Shown here one piece after another: positions 53,501 through 64,000 of a stretch of 64,000 nt of DNA. The translations under genes were made by a program, and so were the position numbers. The notes under the pieces were generated by a model. The model was not told where the DNA came from, searched no databases, and saw nothing but the letters and a program-made list of their open reading frames with translations. Position 1 is the first letter of the stretch; each line of letters opens with the position of its first letter. Origin of the DNA: Dreissena polymorpha (taxonomy: Eukaryota; Mollusca; Bivalvia; Myida; Dreissenidae); NCBI RefSeq assembly GCF_020536995.1, contig NC_068364.1, forward strand, positions 72,504,032 through 72,568,031, read 5' to 3'.

Positions 53501-54070
53501 AATGATAAAAATAAAACATGTAATGTTAATTTATGAAAAAAACGTTTTAATTTTATCAATATCATGGTAATTACAACTAGATACAGGCAATTAGATCAGA
53601 AACGTGCATTGATTATATTAATGATCAACCCAGACATTTGTAGTGATTTATGGTCACTATTTTGATTAACGTTCTATACATGACCTGTCATAAAAGGTAT
53701 TTTTTAGCCAGTACTACAATCGGCAATGATAGTCTGTATTGTATACATATTCCACCGTCTATTATCGATTCGCTTCCTCAAACTGAACAAATATTTAATG
53801 TTTACATCGCGAAACGTAATGCATATAGTTTCACTTTCGGTTTGGTTGGTTTTGTAAACACCGTAATTTCATCTTAAAAACTGGATGATAGGGTGATTAA
53901 ATAATAATGAAAAAGTAATAGGTCAAAATGCAACACAAATAAACGTTAACAGTGCTCTTAATATCAAAGTTTCGGTAAAAAGTTTGGCGCTAGTTCAACG
54001 CGCATCGTATACAGCCTCATAACAATAGACTGACAACCTTTTGGGTAGTAAAGTAGTAATACAAGGCAAT

Positions 54071-54166
54071 ATGGCGACCGTTAGCCACGAGGCCTATCTT
54101 ACGGCGGAATCCGAGATAGCCGATGTATCACGATTGATGATTGAACAGTGCACTTTTGTTCGGTGA
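54071..54166 (+). CDS. Candidate first coding exon
   Basis: ATGGCGACC in a purine-A context opens MATVSHEAYLTAESEIADVS and on to QCTFVR, with a possible donor CG/GTGAAT at 54163. The patch is CG-richer than its surroundings, as at a gene start. No downstream exon identified; the 31-codon frame could be chance. Confidence 0.25.
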   Translation: MATVSHEAYLTAESEIADVSRLMIEQCTFVR

Positions 54167-55029
54167 ATAGTAGTAGTTACTCACTGCGATTTTGAGAACA
54201 CGGTATTAAACTTAGTTTTTCCAAGGGGAACAGCTTAAACTGTGTCTAAAGTCGTAGGAACAAATCTACAAGAAACAATGGGGATTTCCCAACAGAGTAC
54301 ATCCTTTTAGCTATACTTAACACCAATGATCGTCAACCAGTTTGTCAGTTTTTCAACACTATTTGAGATAAAGATAGAACGTTATTTATTGGGATTAGTT
54401 TAAGTTATTATTAACAAATGCGAACATTCCACTTATTCATTCGGGCCTAATTTCTACAACATTCAATGGGCTTTTTATAAAGGTCAAATGGGGTGAAAAC
54501 CTTGGTAAGACAGCTATGCCGCAAAAGGCCGGAACCTTAAAATAGAAATTCATAGAGGTTAATATGCAGACGTAAATAAATAGTCGGTGTATTGATGAGT
54601 TTGATATTTGTCGGTTGAAAATAAAGCATTTAAACCAAAGACATTCACTTCCCTCATTGATACTGTTCGGAGAAACACACACAAACAAATTAAATACAAG
54701 AAGCTTGCGAAGCGTAGTGAAACTGCGATGGAAAAAAAGAATCCAGTAAGAGGGTTTTTAATTATTAACATCAACAACAAAGGGGGCAAAATCGTCATGT
54801 TGATGAGAAAACTACAGTTAGTGGTTTCCCTTAAAAGTGGAGTTCGGTCGACGATATGTCAATCCAGAAACGTAGATACCGTCTTTGGTCAATCTGTTAG
54901 AAACTTCAATCATACATAGCTTATCAATTTACATCGTAAAAATAGGTACATTGTAACACACCACAAATATTCGAAGAAAAAACTATACTTCAGAAAAACT
55001 TTTTAGTTAAGTTTAAACCTATTTATTTT

Positions 55030-55180
55030 AGCTCGATTGCATAGAAAGCCTGATGCTTATGTGAAACGCTATCGAGTCCGTTTCCTGGAACTAGAACCAG
55101 TATTTGATGCCTTTGGGGAGATCTAAAGAACGCTCCCACAGTGGAGATCGAATCCGTGACCTCCCGATCTCTAGACCTTT
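55030..55180 (-). repeat. tRNA-derived SINE, minus strand
   Basis: Complement reads 'gatcgggaggtcacggattc', box B-like, 'actgtgggagcgttctttag', 'tactggttctag': same body as 53366-53500. Confidence 0.65.
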
Positions 55181-57300
55181 TAATTAAGAATTACATAACT
55201 ATAAATGGCAATAACTTACTTTACGAAGAAAGAATGGGGTACTTGAATAGTTTGGTTCGTCCAATCAGTCGTCGTTTGGAGTGTATGTATACATGTGTAA
55301 TAAGTGAACATAGAATGTGTGCCAATTTAATGTATTTTTGGTCTAACAGGACGTTTTGTCTTGACCACAAGACTAACGTTGAGATCGAAAGCATTCTGGA
55401 AACATAGTAAATATAGCAAGTACGCTCCTTATAAACGAACATGTGAACGAATACGTTTTATCTACCGGGTAAATGGGAATATGTAATCTGTGCTTTGGGA
55501 CAACTTAACGTAATGCATGTTTTAAAAGTATCATTCAATTTAAGTGTGTGCAGGCAAATCTGCTACAAAACTTTCCGCTTTTATGGACTCTTCTAAACGA
55601 GAACTACTAATCTGGTGCGACACTTTACGCGTAAGCAATAAGTCCGGTTTTTCCAAGAGATTGGATCACATGTATGATATTTATACAAAGGAACATTTCT
55701 TGACAAAAACAATTATAACATCATAAATATATACGACGCATATGTTGACACATTTAAATAAAATATGTGTCTGGTGGATACGTTTTTATTTATAACACAT
55801 ATTTGTTGTATTTAAAGTATCAAAAAATGATTGTTGCGAAGGTTATATTAAATCTATCGCAGCTGATTTGTCTATTTCCAACCTCAACATCGTGTTAACA
55901 TAAGAGTCTATGCTAATCTGTCTATTTCCGACCTAAATATTGTGTAAACGTTAGATTCTCCTAACCTGTACATTTTGTAATTGAGGTACTTTACACGAGC
56001 TATCTACGTGTATAAAATGTATCAGAACAACCTTTTCGTTCTTAGTATGATATATCTACATGATAGACATACATGTACAACTGCAACACTTCAAGCCGAA
56101 AACCCAGTACGTCGTCATATCGATACATATTCGATAGTTCATTTTGGCTTTGAGGCAGCGAAATTATAATCAGATATGACGAACGTGTTGCTCGACCTTG
56201 CCATCGAACTAGAGGTGAATGAACCCGTCTAGTCGGTGACCTTATTTCCATTGACCTGTTCTCGGGCAATGCTCATAACGTCCTGAATTTCAAGTGTGTG
56301 CGTAAAAAGTTATCTCAACTCCCTATAACCTGAGGTAATTGTTCAAGTGGTTTCTCTGAGTTTATACATGTATATAATGTTATATAAACGTAAATATGAC
56401 AAAAACAGACAGGTCTACGAGTAATATATACACCGTTCAGGACATGACCATCGATGCCTTGTTGGTCTTCAAATCTAACCCTTCAGTGTGTATGACGAGG
56501 ACTTGTTGTACATATAATTTTAAAGGGAAGTGGTCACAGTTTTGCAACATATCAAGTTTCAGAACAAAAGTTGTTGATTTAAAAAAAGAATGTATTCTTA
56601 ATATTCAAAATTTCACTCGTACGTAAGAAACATATATAGGTTCGTTCATCGAAAAAGTGTGTAACGCTTTTCATCGCTTATTTTGAATATAGTGTATAAC
56701 AAATATAGTACTTGAAATACTAAACTATACTACGGCACAAGCTTCTTGATCAGTTGGAAACATGTCTAAATACACACAATTAACGAAATACTATTTCTGT
56801 GATAATTAAAATGTTAACAAAATGTATATCGCAGAATTTTCTCAAATCGCATTTTCATAATTTTCTGGGTTTTGTTATAAAAAAACACACACATCAGCGC
56901 CACACCTCCTTTTACAGAGGGACATTCTTGACTGTGACAGAGTCGAATTCCGGTGCATTCTATTGGACTTCTACCAGTGCCGACCGTCGGAACTGTCCAA
57001 GGGCGCCCCGTGTCACAAGGTTGATATACTATCTAAAATTGCGCAAATAAAGATCATAAGCCGTCGATAACTTTCTATAAATAGATTGGAGTACGTTCAC
57101 CCTGTAAGCAAACAAATGGGTTATTAACCATATGGACGTACTATCTTCGTATGTCTTTTGTTGTTACACACATCGTGTTACGCACATCGCGTATTTTCTA
57201 AGCGATGCACAAACCAATGGCTAATAAAGCTCAGTGACCTCGACGGATAGTTGGGTCTTATGCGAAAATATTATTGATGTTATAATGTAAGTCATTATCG
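55181..57300. other. Unannotated intergenic DNA
   Basis: A short repeat 'gtctatttccgacctaaata' occurs twice (about 55870, 55918). ORFs up to 88 codons, none convincing. Confidence 0.3.
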
Positions 57301-57309
57301 GCGTGCTTT

Positions 57310-57490
57310 TCACGTTTTGGTGAAAAAAAAATGTTTCAGATTCGCAAATTGTCTTTGTAGTTTTGATATTTTGGAGGAAACAGTAATACTGAACATTTAC
57401 CATGCTAGATCCAATGTTTACATTTATGAATATAAAGCATTTATTGACAAACTTAAATACATGTCAAAATCTGTGAAAAGGCCCTTTTAA
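57310..57490 (+). mobile_element. Internally deleted copy of the 60599-type element
   Basis: 'cttttcacgttttggtga', 'cagattcgcaaattgtcttt', 'ggaaacagtaatactgaaca' join directly to 'gatccaatgtttacatttat' and 'caaaatctgtgaaaaggccc', so the tRNA-like middle is gone and the left tip is eroded. Confidence 0.8.
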
Positions 57491-60400
57491 GTTAGAAGAG
57501 AATGCAGTCTAAAAGAAAGATAAAAACCCACGCATTTTCAATGTAAATTTTTGTGGATTTAAACCGGTTGAATGGCGCAGCGAATCACATGCCTTGTCCA
57601 CAATAAATCACACATCAATTATAATACAAAGTGCAGATCACCCAATGCTTCTCTGGTAGAACACATTGCATTGTGTAATCTGTGTAAGTAAATGTATAAA
57701 TGTGCATTATAATTTAATATGATAACTTAAATACAGTTGTATGCAATTCGAAATACCGGTAGTATTTTGAATCGATTTAGCGTTTCGCTAACCATTTGCA
57801 TTTAGTAAGCCTAAAATTGTTGATATACAATTCTGGAGTCCACGAGTCGTTTGTACAGATAAACCGCAGCTATAACTTATACACATGTAATCGACAAACA
57901 CTGTAGGACTGAACATCGTTATGAACAACTTACCTTAAATTGGTTCATGTTTCAAATGTTTTATTCGTTCAAATTATGTTTTTCCTGCATAAGGGTCATG
58001 TTCCATTGATTGCAATACTCGGTAATGTTGATCCCCCTAACGGAGACCCAAGTATGCACAGAGTATTCCTGTCAATCCCATGTATTTGCCATGGCTGTTA
58101 TGGTTTCCTTCAAATACAAAACTATCAAATGGTAAGTTTTTGTCTGTTGCCACATAAAAACCAACAGAAAATAACAAGATTTAATGAGCTTTTATTTCCC
58201 ATTAATCATCATGTCGATATTAATATCATTATATGCTGTAACTTCATATGGATACCCGTGGTACATATCAGTGGTGATAAATTATGATCAGTTTTATCGC
58301 GATAGGGAAATCAATAGATTGAGATAGGGAAATCAATAGATTGAGATGGTCTCAAATTAACTTCAGATCTGATATGGGATCGTATGGAGTCCAAAAAATA
58401 GCTCGGGTGAAAAGCTTTGAAGTAAAACCAAAAAATCTTGGGTCCGGGAAGTAATCCCCCCCCCCACGTTAAAAAAGTATATAACACATGTGGAAGAAAA
58501 AATATACATAACAAGATTAGCTGGACCAAGAAACTATTCCAAACACAGTAAATTTATGACTCGTTGAAATCGTCAAACTTGTATTGTTAACTCATATGAA
58601 GTAATAAGAATATAAGTTTAAGTCAATATATATAAATTATGAAATACTTAAAGTGAAAATAAGCAAAAGCGCTTAAAATTCTCCCTCAAGGACATAGGTC
58701 ATCCCAAACACTTTTACTTCCGACTTTGTGCCAATCACAAGTTTGCGAACATATCGTCCATAATTTATATTTTGAATTATTAAGGCAAGCTGGTTGAGTC
58801 AAGCTGCCGTTTTAATGTTTTATAAATCATATCAATACATTTGAACTGACTCACTTTTTTAAACAAGTTTGCACTCCCTTTTTGCAATTCTTTAGAATTG
58901 TACGCTGCTAAGAGAATGTGTGTGCGTGTGTGTGTGCTGGGGGGGGGGGATTTTAACCCTGATTTACTTGCATTCTTTAACAAGTTTCCACTTTTTCTTG
59001 TCATTAAATTCGGATTATTTTACTACTTATGACTCCATGTACAATCTGTTCGGATAAAACAAATGAAACGTATTTTTTATGTCTTCCTTTTCAGATTATA
59101 CCAATAGGCACACTTCGGAAACAACATTTCTTGATCTTATAAGGCTTCGTCGCATCAGCATTCACAAATATAATGCTATACGAGTTTAATTATTCATAGA
59201 AAGAATGGTCATTTTACAGCACTAGTAAGAGTACAAAAGTAAGCGTACTCGAAAGTTAAAACGTAACAAATTTTCAAACATGCGAATGCATCGTAGAGAA
59301 CATGCAAACGGCAAAATGGCATTATTTTAATAATCAGCAACACAGCTTGACCTCGGATTACGAGTGGCAATGGAAAATATTACCAATAATATTACCGGAC
59401 ACGCACGCTTAACATTTCGTGCAAGTAACCGGCTTATATTTCCACATTCGCTCTGATGTATTTTGCAGACGCCCAATATCCCCGTTTTTTTCGACCAATG
59501 TGACCCAAGATGTCCTCTCATCCCGGCGTTGACCCCGACCCGACCTCTCGTGCTGACATTCCAATGATGGCTAGGTTATAGGTTACGCTACACTAGTTTC
59601 AATAACAGCCCGCCATTACCGATGTTACCGCAGCTGACCTCCGAATGACCTCCGAGCTCAGAGGTAATTTACGGGCGTTTAAATGGTCGCAGGTAAAACC
59701 AACTTGCTGCGTGGTAGACTGACGTTAAGTTGATGTAGTTCGCAGGTACATAGCTCATTACAGCACGGTTAAATAACCAGATTTATACCTATTGCTAATG
59801 TGTTAGGAAGGGCTTTAGGAAGTAGCATTTGAACATTAACGACTTCTTTACACATGTTTTATACTATTTATGGTCACTAGTGAACAGTTTACGTGAGAAC
59901 AAATAGACGCTATGTCTATGCAAAGATAGTTTTATAATTGAAACTTGACGATAGGGTAATAGTCTTGCATGTTGGCGAACTTCTAATGTTAAAACATATG
60001 CATGTGCGTCCTTTTTCTCAAAATGAGTACACGTTTGATATAAATTTAGTTCTAAATTGTGCAATGAGTGTGTTTGTCAAAAGTCTCTATTATTGTGGTG
60101 GTCTGGGGCCATGACTTATGTATCTTGTTAAACTAAAGTACATAGTGAAAGTTAATATTTATTGTCTACCCTATGAACTTTTTTGTTACTGGATTTTTTA
60201 TGGACTTTCCATTAGATTAATTGAGATTGATCCCGGAGGGGGGGGGGTGGTAACTTCCTATATATGGGTAAATAGGGGTGTGCCGAAAACTATGGGGTGT
60301 GTTGTTCGACTAAAATTATAGATATGGATATGGTTTTGAGCATCTTAGTATAGATACTGGTATTGAAATGAGAAATTTGCTTGTATGTAAATGCATATAG

Positions 60401-60590
60401 ATTTGAATGTAGCAGTATCAAAATGGGTATGATAAATTTCATTCTTGTATATAAATAGGTATAAAAAGTTATATAAAGTTGTATGATACATATATAAAAA
60501 TTACAAATAAGCATATAATAGCAAATTCAATAAGTATACTGTATTGATATGATAGAGATTAAAAAGTATGAAATGTGTCCACTGTACTGT
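57491..60590. other. Unannotated intergenic DNA
   Basis: Contains poly-C (58456) and poly-G (58940, 60237) runs and a tandem duplication 'gatagggaaatcaatagatt' (58300-58345). A CG-richer patch at 59520-59660 has a short frame MSSHPGVDPDPTSRADIPMM but no splice support. ORFs up to 115 codons, none convincing. Confidence 0.3.
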
Positions 60591-60594
60591 ACAT

Positions 60595-61111
60595 TTAAAG
60601 GGATCTTTTCACGCTTTGGTAAATTGACAAAATTGAACAAAGTTGTTTCAGATTCGCAAATTTTCGTTTTAGTTATTATATTTGTGAGGAAACAGTAATA
60701 CTGAACAATTACCATGCTCTAATATAGCCATTATATGCATCTTTTGACGATTTTAAAACCAAAAAATTATAAAGCGTTGCAACGCGAAACGATTGAATAA
60801 TTTGGACAGTTCTGTTTTTGTCGTTAAATTTTGTGCAACTACGAAGATTGCTTATATAAGGTATAAAATACATAAAGTATATGTACTCGGCGGAATAGCT
60901 CAGTAGGCTAAAGCGTTTTTACTTCAGGACTCTGGCAGGACTCCAGGGGTCACTAGTTCGAAACCTGCTCTGGGCAATGTTTTTTTCCTTTTTTAATTTT
61001 ATTCTTGATTTTTTACTGGAGTTTTTACGATCCAATGTTTACATTTATCAATATAAAGCATTTAATGAATAAGTTAAAAAAATGCCAAAATCTGTGAAAA
61101 GGCCCCTTTAA
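60595..61111 (+). mobile_element. 509-bp TTAA-flanked TIR element carrying a tRNA-like promoter
   Basis: Element 60599-61107 between TTAA duplications (60595-60598, 61108-61111). Ends AGGGATCTTTTCACGCTTTG and (complement) AGGGGCCTTTTCACAGATTT. Inside lies a tRNA-like stretch with box A TAGCTCAGTAGG (from 60896) and box B-like AGTTCGAAACC (60955-60965). Partial copies are at 31237-31409 and 57310-57490. It combines DNA-transposon-like ends with a SINE-like head. Confidence 0.8.
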
Positions 61112-61245
61112 AGCCACTATTACACAACACTTTAATAATTTAATAATTATAATTTCTCAAAACGGCTTAAGGTATCAACTTGAAATTTATCATGGTTTTG
61201 CCTTGTACACAGTAACAATAAAATTATTCATCCATGGTGCTTTGC

Positions 61246-61583
61246 AGGGTTTTTTCACCATTTTGCTAATGGGGCCCGATCCCTTAGGATCGGGGAAACA
61301 CTGCATCCTTTTGACTTTAATTGGGAAATTAATGTTCTTTATTTCATGCTTACAAATACTTTGAAATTGATTATAAAAGTTATGTCAGTATGATATTGTC
61401 GAAGGTTGAACTTTAGAGAGCTGGATTTGAAAATGAATGACATGTTAAGACTTATTAAAACTTTTTTTTTCTGAAACCTTTAATTGGGAATTTAAAGGTC
61501 CCATTTGGGATTTTTTTTTACTTTTTTCGATTGGAAATGGGTCGCCCTAGCGGAACTAAATTTGAACGAAAAAACCCACTGCT
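61246..61583. mobile_element. Possible hAT-like small element
   Basis: Ends CAGGGTTTTTTCACC and (complement) CAGTGGGTTTTTTCG, with a hairpin 'gatcccttaggatc' near the left end and GGGGCCCG shared with the element at 63320. No clear target duplication. Confidence 0.4.
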
Positions 61584-61589
61584 ATGGCA

Positions 61590-62240
61590 CTTTTGTACCA
61601 CATGTTGGTGTAGTTCCAGATGCAAAAAGGTGGTACGCAAACAATATTGATTTTCTTTTTTCTTTGCTTATGACAATATGACTTATAAAACATCTTCGTT
61701 CCAATGTTTGGTTAAAGTATGTGTTCAATATAACAATTCAAGACTGGTTAATCATAGATGCAGCCATGTAGTTGAACACAGGTTTTACATAACTATCGTA
61801 TCACACATAGCAAATGTTTGATTTTGCCACCAAACAAAAAAATTGTTTGTCATTGAATCTTGTTAGTGATTGTTAAATACTTCCCATGACTTTTGCACAA
61901 GTTTTCACTGTCACTCACAGAGCACAAACTAATGGCTGAGTTCATAGTGTTTGAACCAATTCTGCCAGGGTTAATAACTGAAAGCCTTTCTTTTTTGCCA
62001 ACAAATCACAGCTATTAAACTCTTGGGGTGTGAGACAAACTGGACATTGCTATTGGGAAGTTCTGATTTTTTGTCATCATAATTATTAGATGGGGAGAAT
62101 CCAATAAACCTCTTCAAACCAACTAGATGTAGCCTGAATGTCTAAATGTTGTTAATGATAGCAGCAAAGGAAGTAACATCCCATACAAGTGGGTATGTCA
62201 TCAATATACAAACTCATTTTACTATTTGACCCTTTCATAC
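61590..62240. other. Unannotated AT-rich DNA
   Basis: Nothing recognised. Confidence 0.3.
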
Positions 62241-62473
62241 TATTTGTCAGCTACCTTTGAACAATCCATTTTCACTCTTTTTATCAGGCTTTAATGCCCA
62301 TTGTTTGGCTTCATTAGAATGGTCTCCTTTAAGGCCAAAAAATAAATTGTATCGTTTCCGGTCGCCCGACCGTGTCCCGAAGCGGCGCCGACCCTCAACT
62401 TTTATTGGGGCTCCCCCCCCCCAAAAAATTGGTTCATTTTCGTACATATTAGATGTAATATGAAGCAAAAAAA

Positions 62474-62475
<2 letters not shown>

Positions 62476-62510
<35 letters not shown>

Positions 62511-62551
62511 TATATATATATATAGATATATATATATATACACATACATAT

Positions 62552-62628
<77 letters not shown>
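62476..62628. repeat. Compound (TA)n/(CA)n microsatellite
   Basis: TA runs broken by GATA and CACATA motifs. The Tyr/Ile-repeat ORFs across it are artefacts of the dinucleotide. Confidence 0.98.
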
Positions 62629-62630
<2 letters not shown>

Positions 62631-62639
62631 CATTTCTTA

Positions 62640-63315
62640 TTATAAGCTTTAGAAGCCTACCATTTTAGAAGAAAAAAAAATCCCTACCTACCGACCCTGT
62701 TTTTTTTCAAAGGAGACCAGAAACAGCTCTTTTTTTTGGCCTAAGTAGTTCCACTTGTTGCTTGTAGATCTCTGATAAATAGTTTCTGCATGACCAACCA
62801 CAAGAGGTCCCAAGAGGATGCTAATTATTTTCGATCAGCAATTATTCAGATGTTTGGTCAAATGCTCAGGCCAGATAAGCTCGGCCACTGATTGTTTTTC
62901 GACCAGTGGCCATTAAAGACATTTGTCCAATCTGCGGAAAAAGATTTTCTGCCAAAGTTGGTTCAGCATACATTTAAATGTGATTAAAGAAGAGTGGATG
63001 GCATATTTAAGTGATTTCAAGTAGTATTGTATGCATGTTACCTCTGATGGAAGCTGATGCAGTGTTTGGCTTCTGAAGTGACAGTGTTGTTAATTTAATA
63101 AAGCAAAAGTAACTGATGCTGTCGCAGACTTGATTTAATTGAATTGGCACGTGGTTTCATTCAAATAGAAACAACAGCCAAATAACACTAATTAGTAATT
63201 AGATATCATAAAGCCACTTTATTTACCACACAGGACAAAGTAGATATTAATATGGCAGATTGGGCAATGATGCCCACATTATTTTTAACACTGGATAAAT
63301 CAGATACATCACATT
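62640..63315. other. Unannotated DNA
   Basis: Nothing recognised apart from 'ggtttttttcaaaggagac'-like fragments near 62700. Confidence 0.3.
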
Positions 63316-63986
63316 GCCAGTGTTTTTTTTCACCTGGAGGGGAATGGTGGCGGGGCCCGTCCAAAGGGGAAAAACGCGTGTTTTTTTAGGAAAAGGGGAT
63401 AATTAAAAATTTACTCTTTTATATGTAATGATATTTATTATATGAATACACATGTATGTATGAATGTAATATTCACTGCTGAATGTCTCTGTCCTTTTTC
63501 TAAAATATATATCAATAATTTTTTCAACATTAGTTTCAGACATTTCAGCCTTCATGCACAGTATAAGTTTTCCTAGCCATTTTGATTCTAATGGGGATTT
63601 TTTAAATCGATAAAATGGCAAATTTTATAATTTTTTATCAATAAAATGGACAAAATTGGAATGATTTATCAACAAATACTGACACATATACATGTAGATA
63701 CATCAGGCCTTTTCCAGGCCATTTTGGGGAAAAAGCAATTCATGTGAAATGTCAACTGATTTGGGAAAAACAAATTTAATATTACTGTTTATAATAATTC
63801 AAAATCATATTAATTATAGTTATATACTTTGTATATTTATCATTTGACAGTTCTTAAAAAAAAAGAAAAAAAAAATCTTCTGGAGGGGATTTTTTTCTAC
63901 AAAATTGGGGAAAAATATTTACTCTTTCTTTAGGGGAATGGGGCCGAATATCGGCCCCGAAATAGCCATAAAAACACTGCATTGCT
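63314..63986. mobile_element. ~660-bp hAT-like non-autonomous element
   Basis: Element 63320-63980: CAGTGTTTTT at the left and AAAAACACTG at the right, with CATTGC on both sides (6-bp repeat). Subterminal GGGGCCCG / CGGCCCC blocks are shared with 61246. CAGTG ends suggest hAT, for which 8 bp would be expected. Confidence 0.55.
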
Positions 63987-64000
63987 AACATTAAATATCA

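Noticed and set aside
54608-54919. 103-codon ORF as a gene
   Set aside because: Lys/Asn-rich, no motif, no splice or paralogue support, and opposite-strand ORFs of similar length.
60890-60975. True tRNA gene
   Set aside because: Box-like motifs sit inside a repeat element with partial copies elsewhere, and there is no cloverleaf I can fold.
62247-62633. 128-codon Tyr/Ile-rich ORF
   Set aside because: Translation of a (TA)n microsatellite.

Overview
The window looks like AT-rich, repeat-dense genomic DNA from an animal, most likely a bivalve mollusc; a dreissenid-type mussel is my guess from remembered repeat style only. Pointers are introns with GT/AG borders, a CR1/L2/Jockey-type LINE, tRNA-derived SINE heads, many small TIR elements, and repeats that open with hairpins like 'tatgctcccgaaaattt' or close with 'gcggtgctcttgtt'. 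No operons, rRNA genes, CRISPR arrays or recognisable retroviral or LTR elements were seen.

The backbone is a duplicated block. Copy A starts at about 1973 and copy B at 31494, about 29.5 kb apart. Each carries the same unrecognised gene, then shared non-coding DNA, then an exon-like segment, then about 4 kb of a 30-bp minisatellite. Copy A's gene has six exons (3212-3258, 5115-5723, 6362-6462, 6936-7107, 11351-11433, 11770-12140). Splice phases agree throughout and the total of 1383 nt ends in a stop, giving 460 residues. Copy B's gene has four exons (32722-32768, 37863-38477, 38768-38868, 39564-39898), 1098 nt and 365 residues; the two middle exons are deleted but the frame holds. A third first exon with a similar promoter lies upstream at 1377-1423. 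The protein is Ser-rich with basic clusters and a duplicated two-exon module built on PELWG plus D-M-x-R-Q. I do not recognise the family.

Comparing the copies exposes insertions against their empty sites: a 199-bp MITE with 8-bp target duplication (copy B), a 2.9-kb tandem dimer with tRNA-like heads (copy B), a 260-bp element in intron 2 (copy A), a 1.5-kb repeat just after the copy A stop, and a 580-bp element near 41234 (copy B). Copy A intron 4 holds a 3.7-kb hAT transposon with an 8-bp target duplication and a transposase C-terminal remnant. It contains another repeat, which in turn contains an 867-bp TIR element with a zinc-finger-like ORF.

The arrays at 20716-24899 and 42773-46765 are diverged 30-bp repeats. 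Because the unit is a multiple of three and lacks stops in several frames, they produce long decapeptide-repeat ORFs on both strands that are probably not genes. Between the blocks (24900-31493) lie a third copy of the exon-like flank, two well-bordered exons of an unrecognised gene end (26456-27226) and interspersed repeats. From 46770 to the end the DNA is mostly intergenic: an 80-bp-TIR foldback element, TTAA-flanked small elements, SINEs, (TA)n tracts, and weak minus-strand coding remnants near 48085-49151. The two blocks could be a true tandem duplication or two unmerged haplotypes; sequence alone does not decide this.
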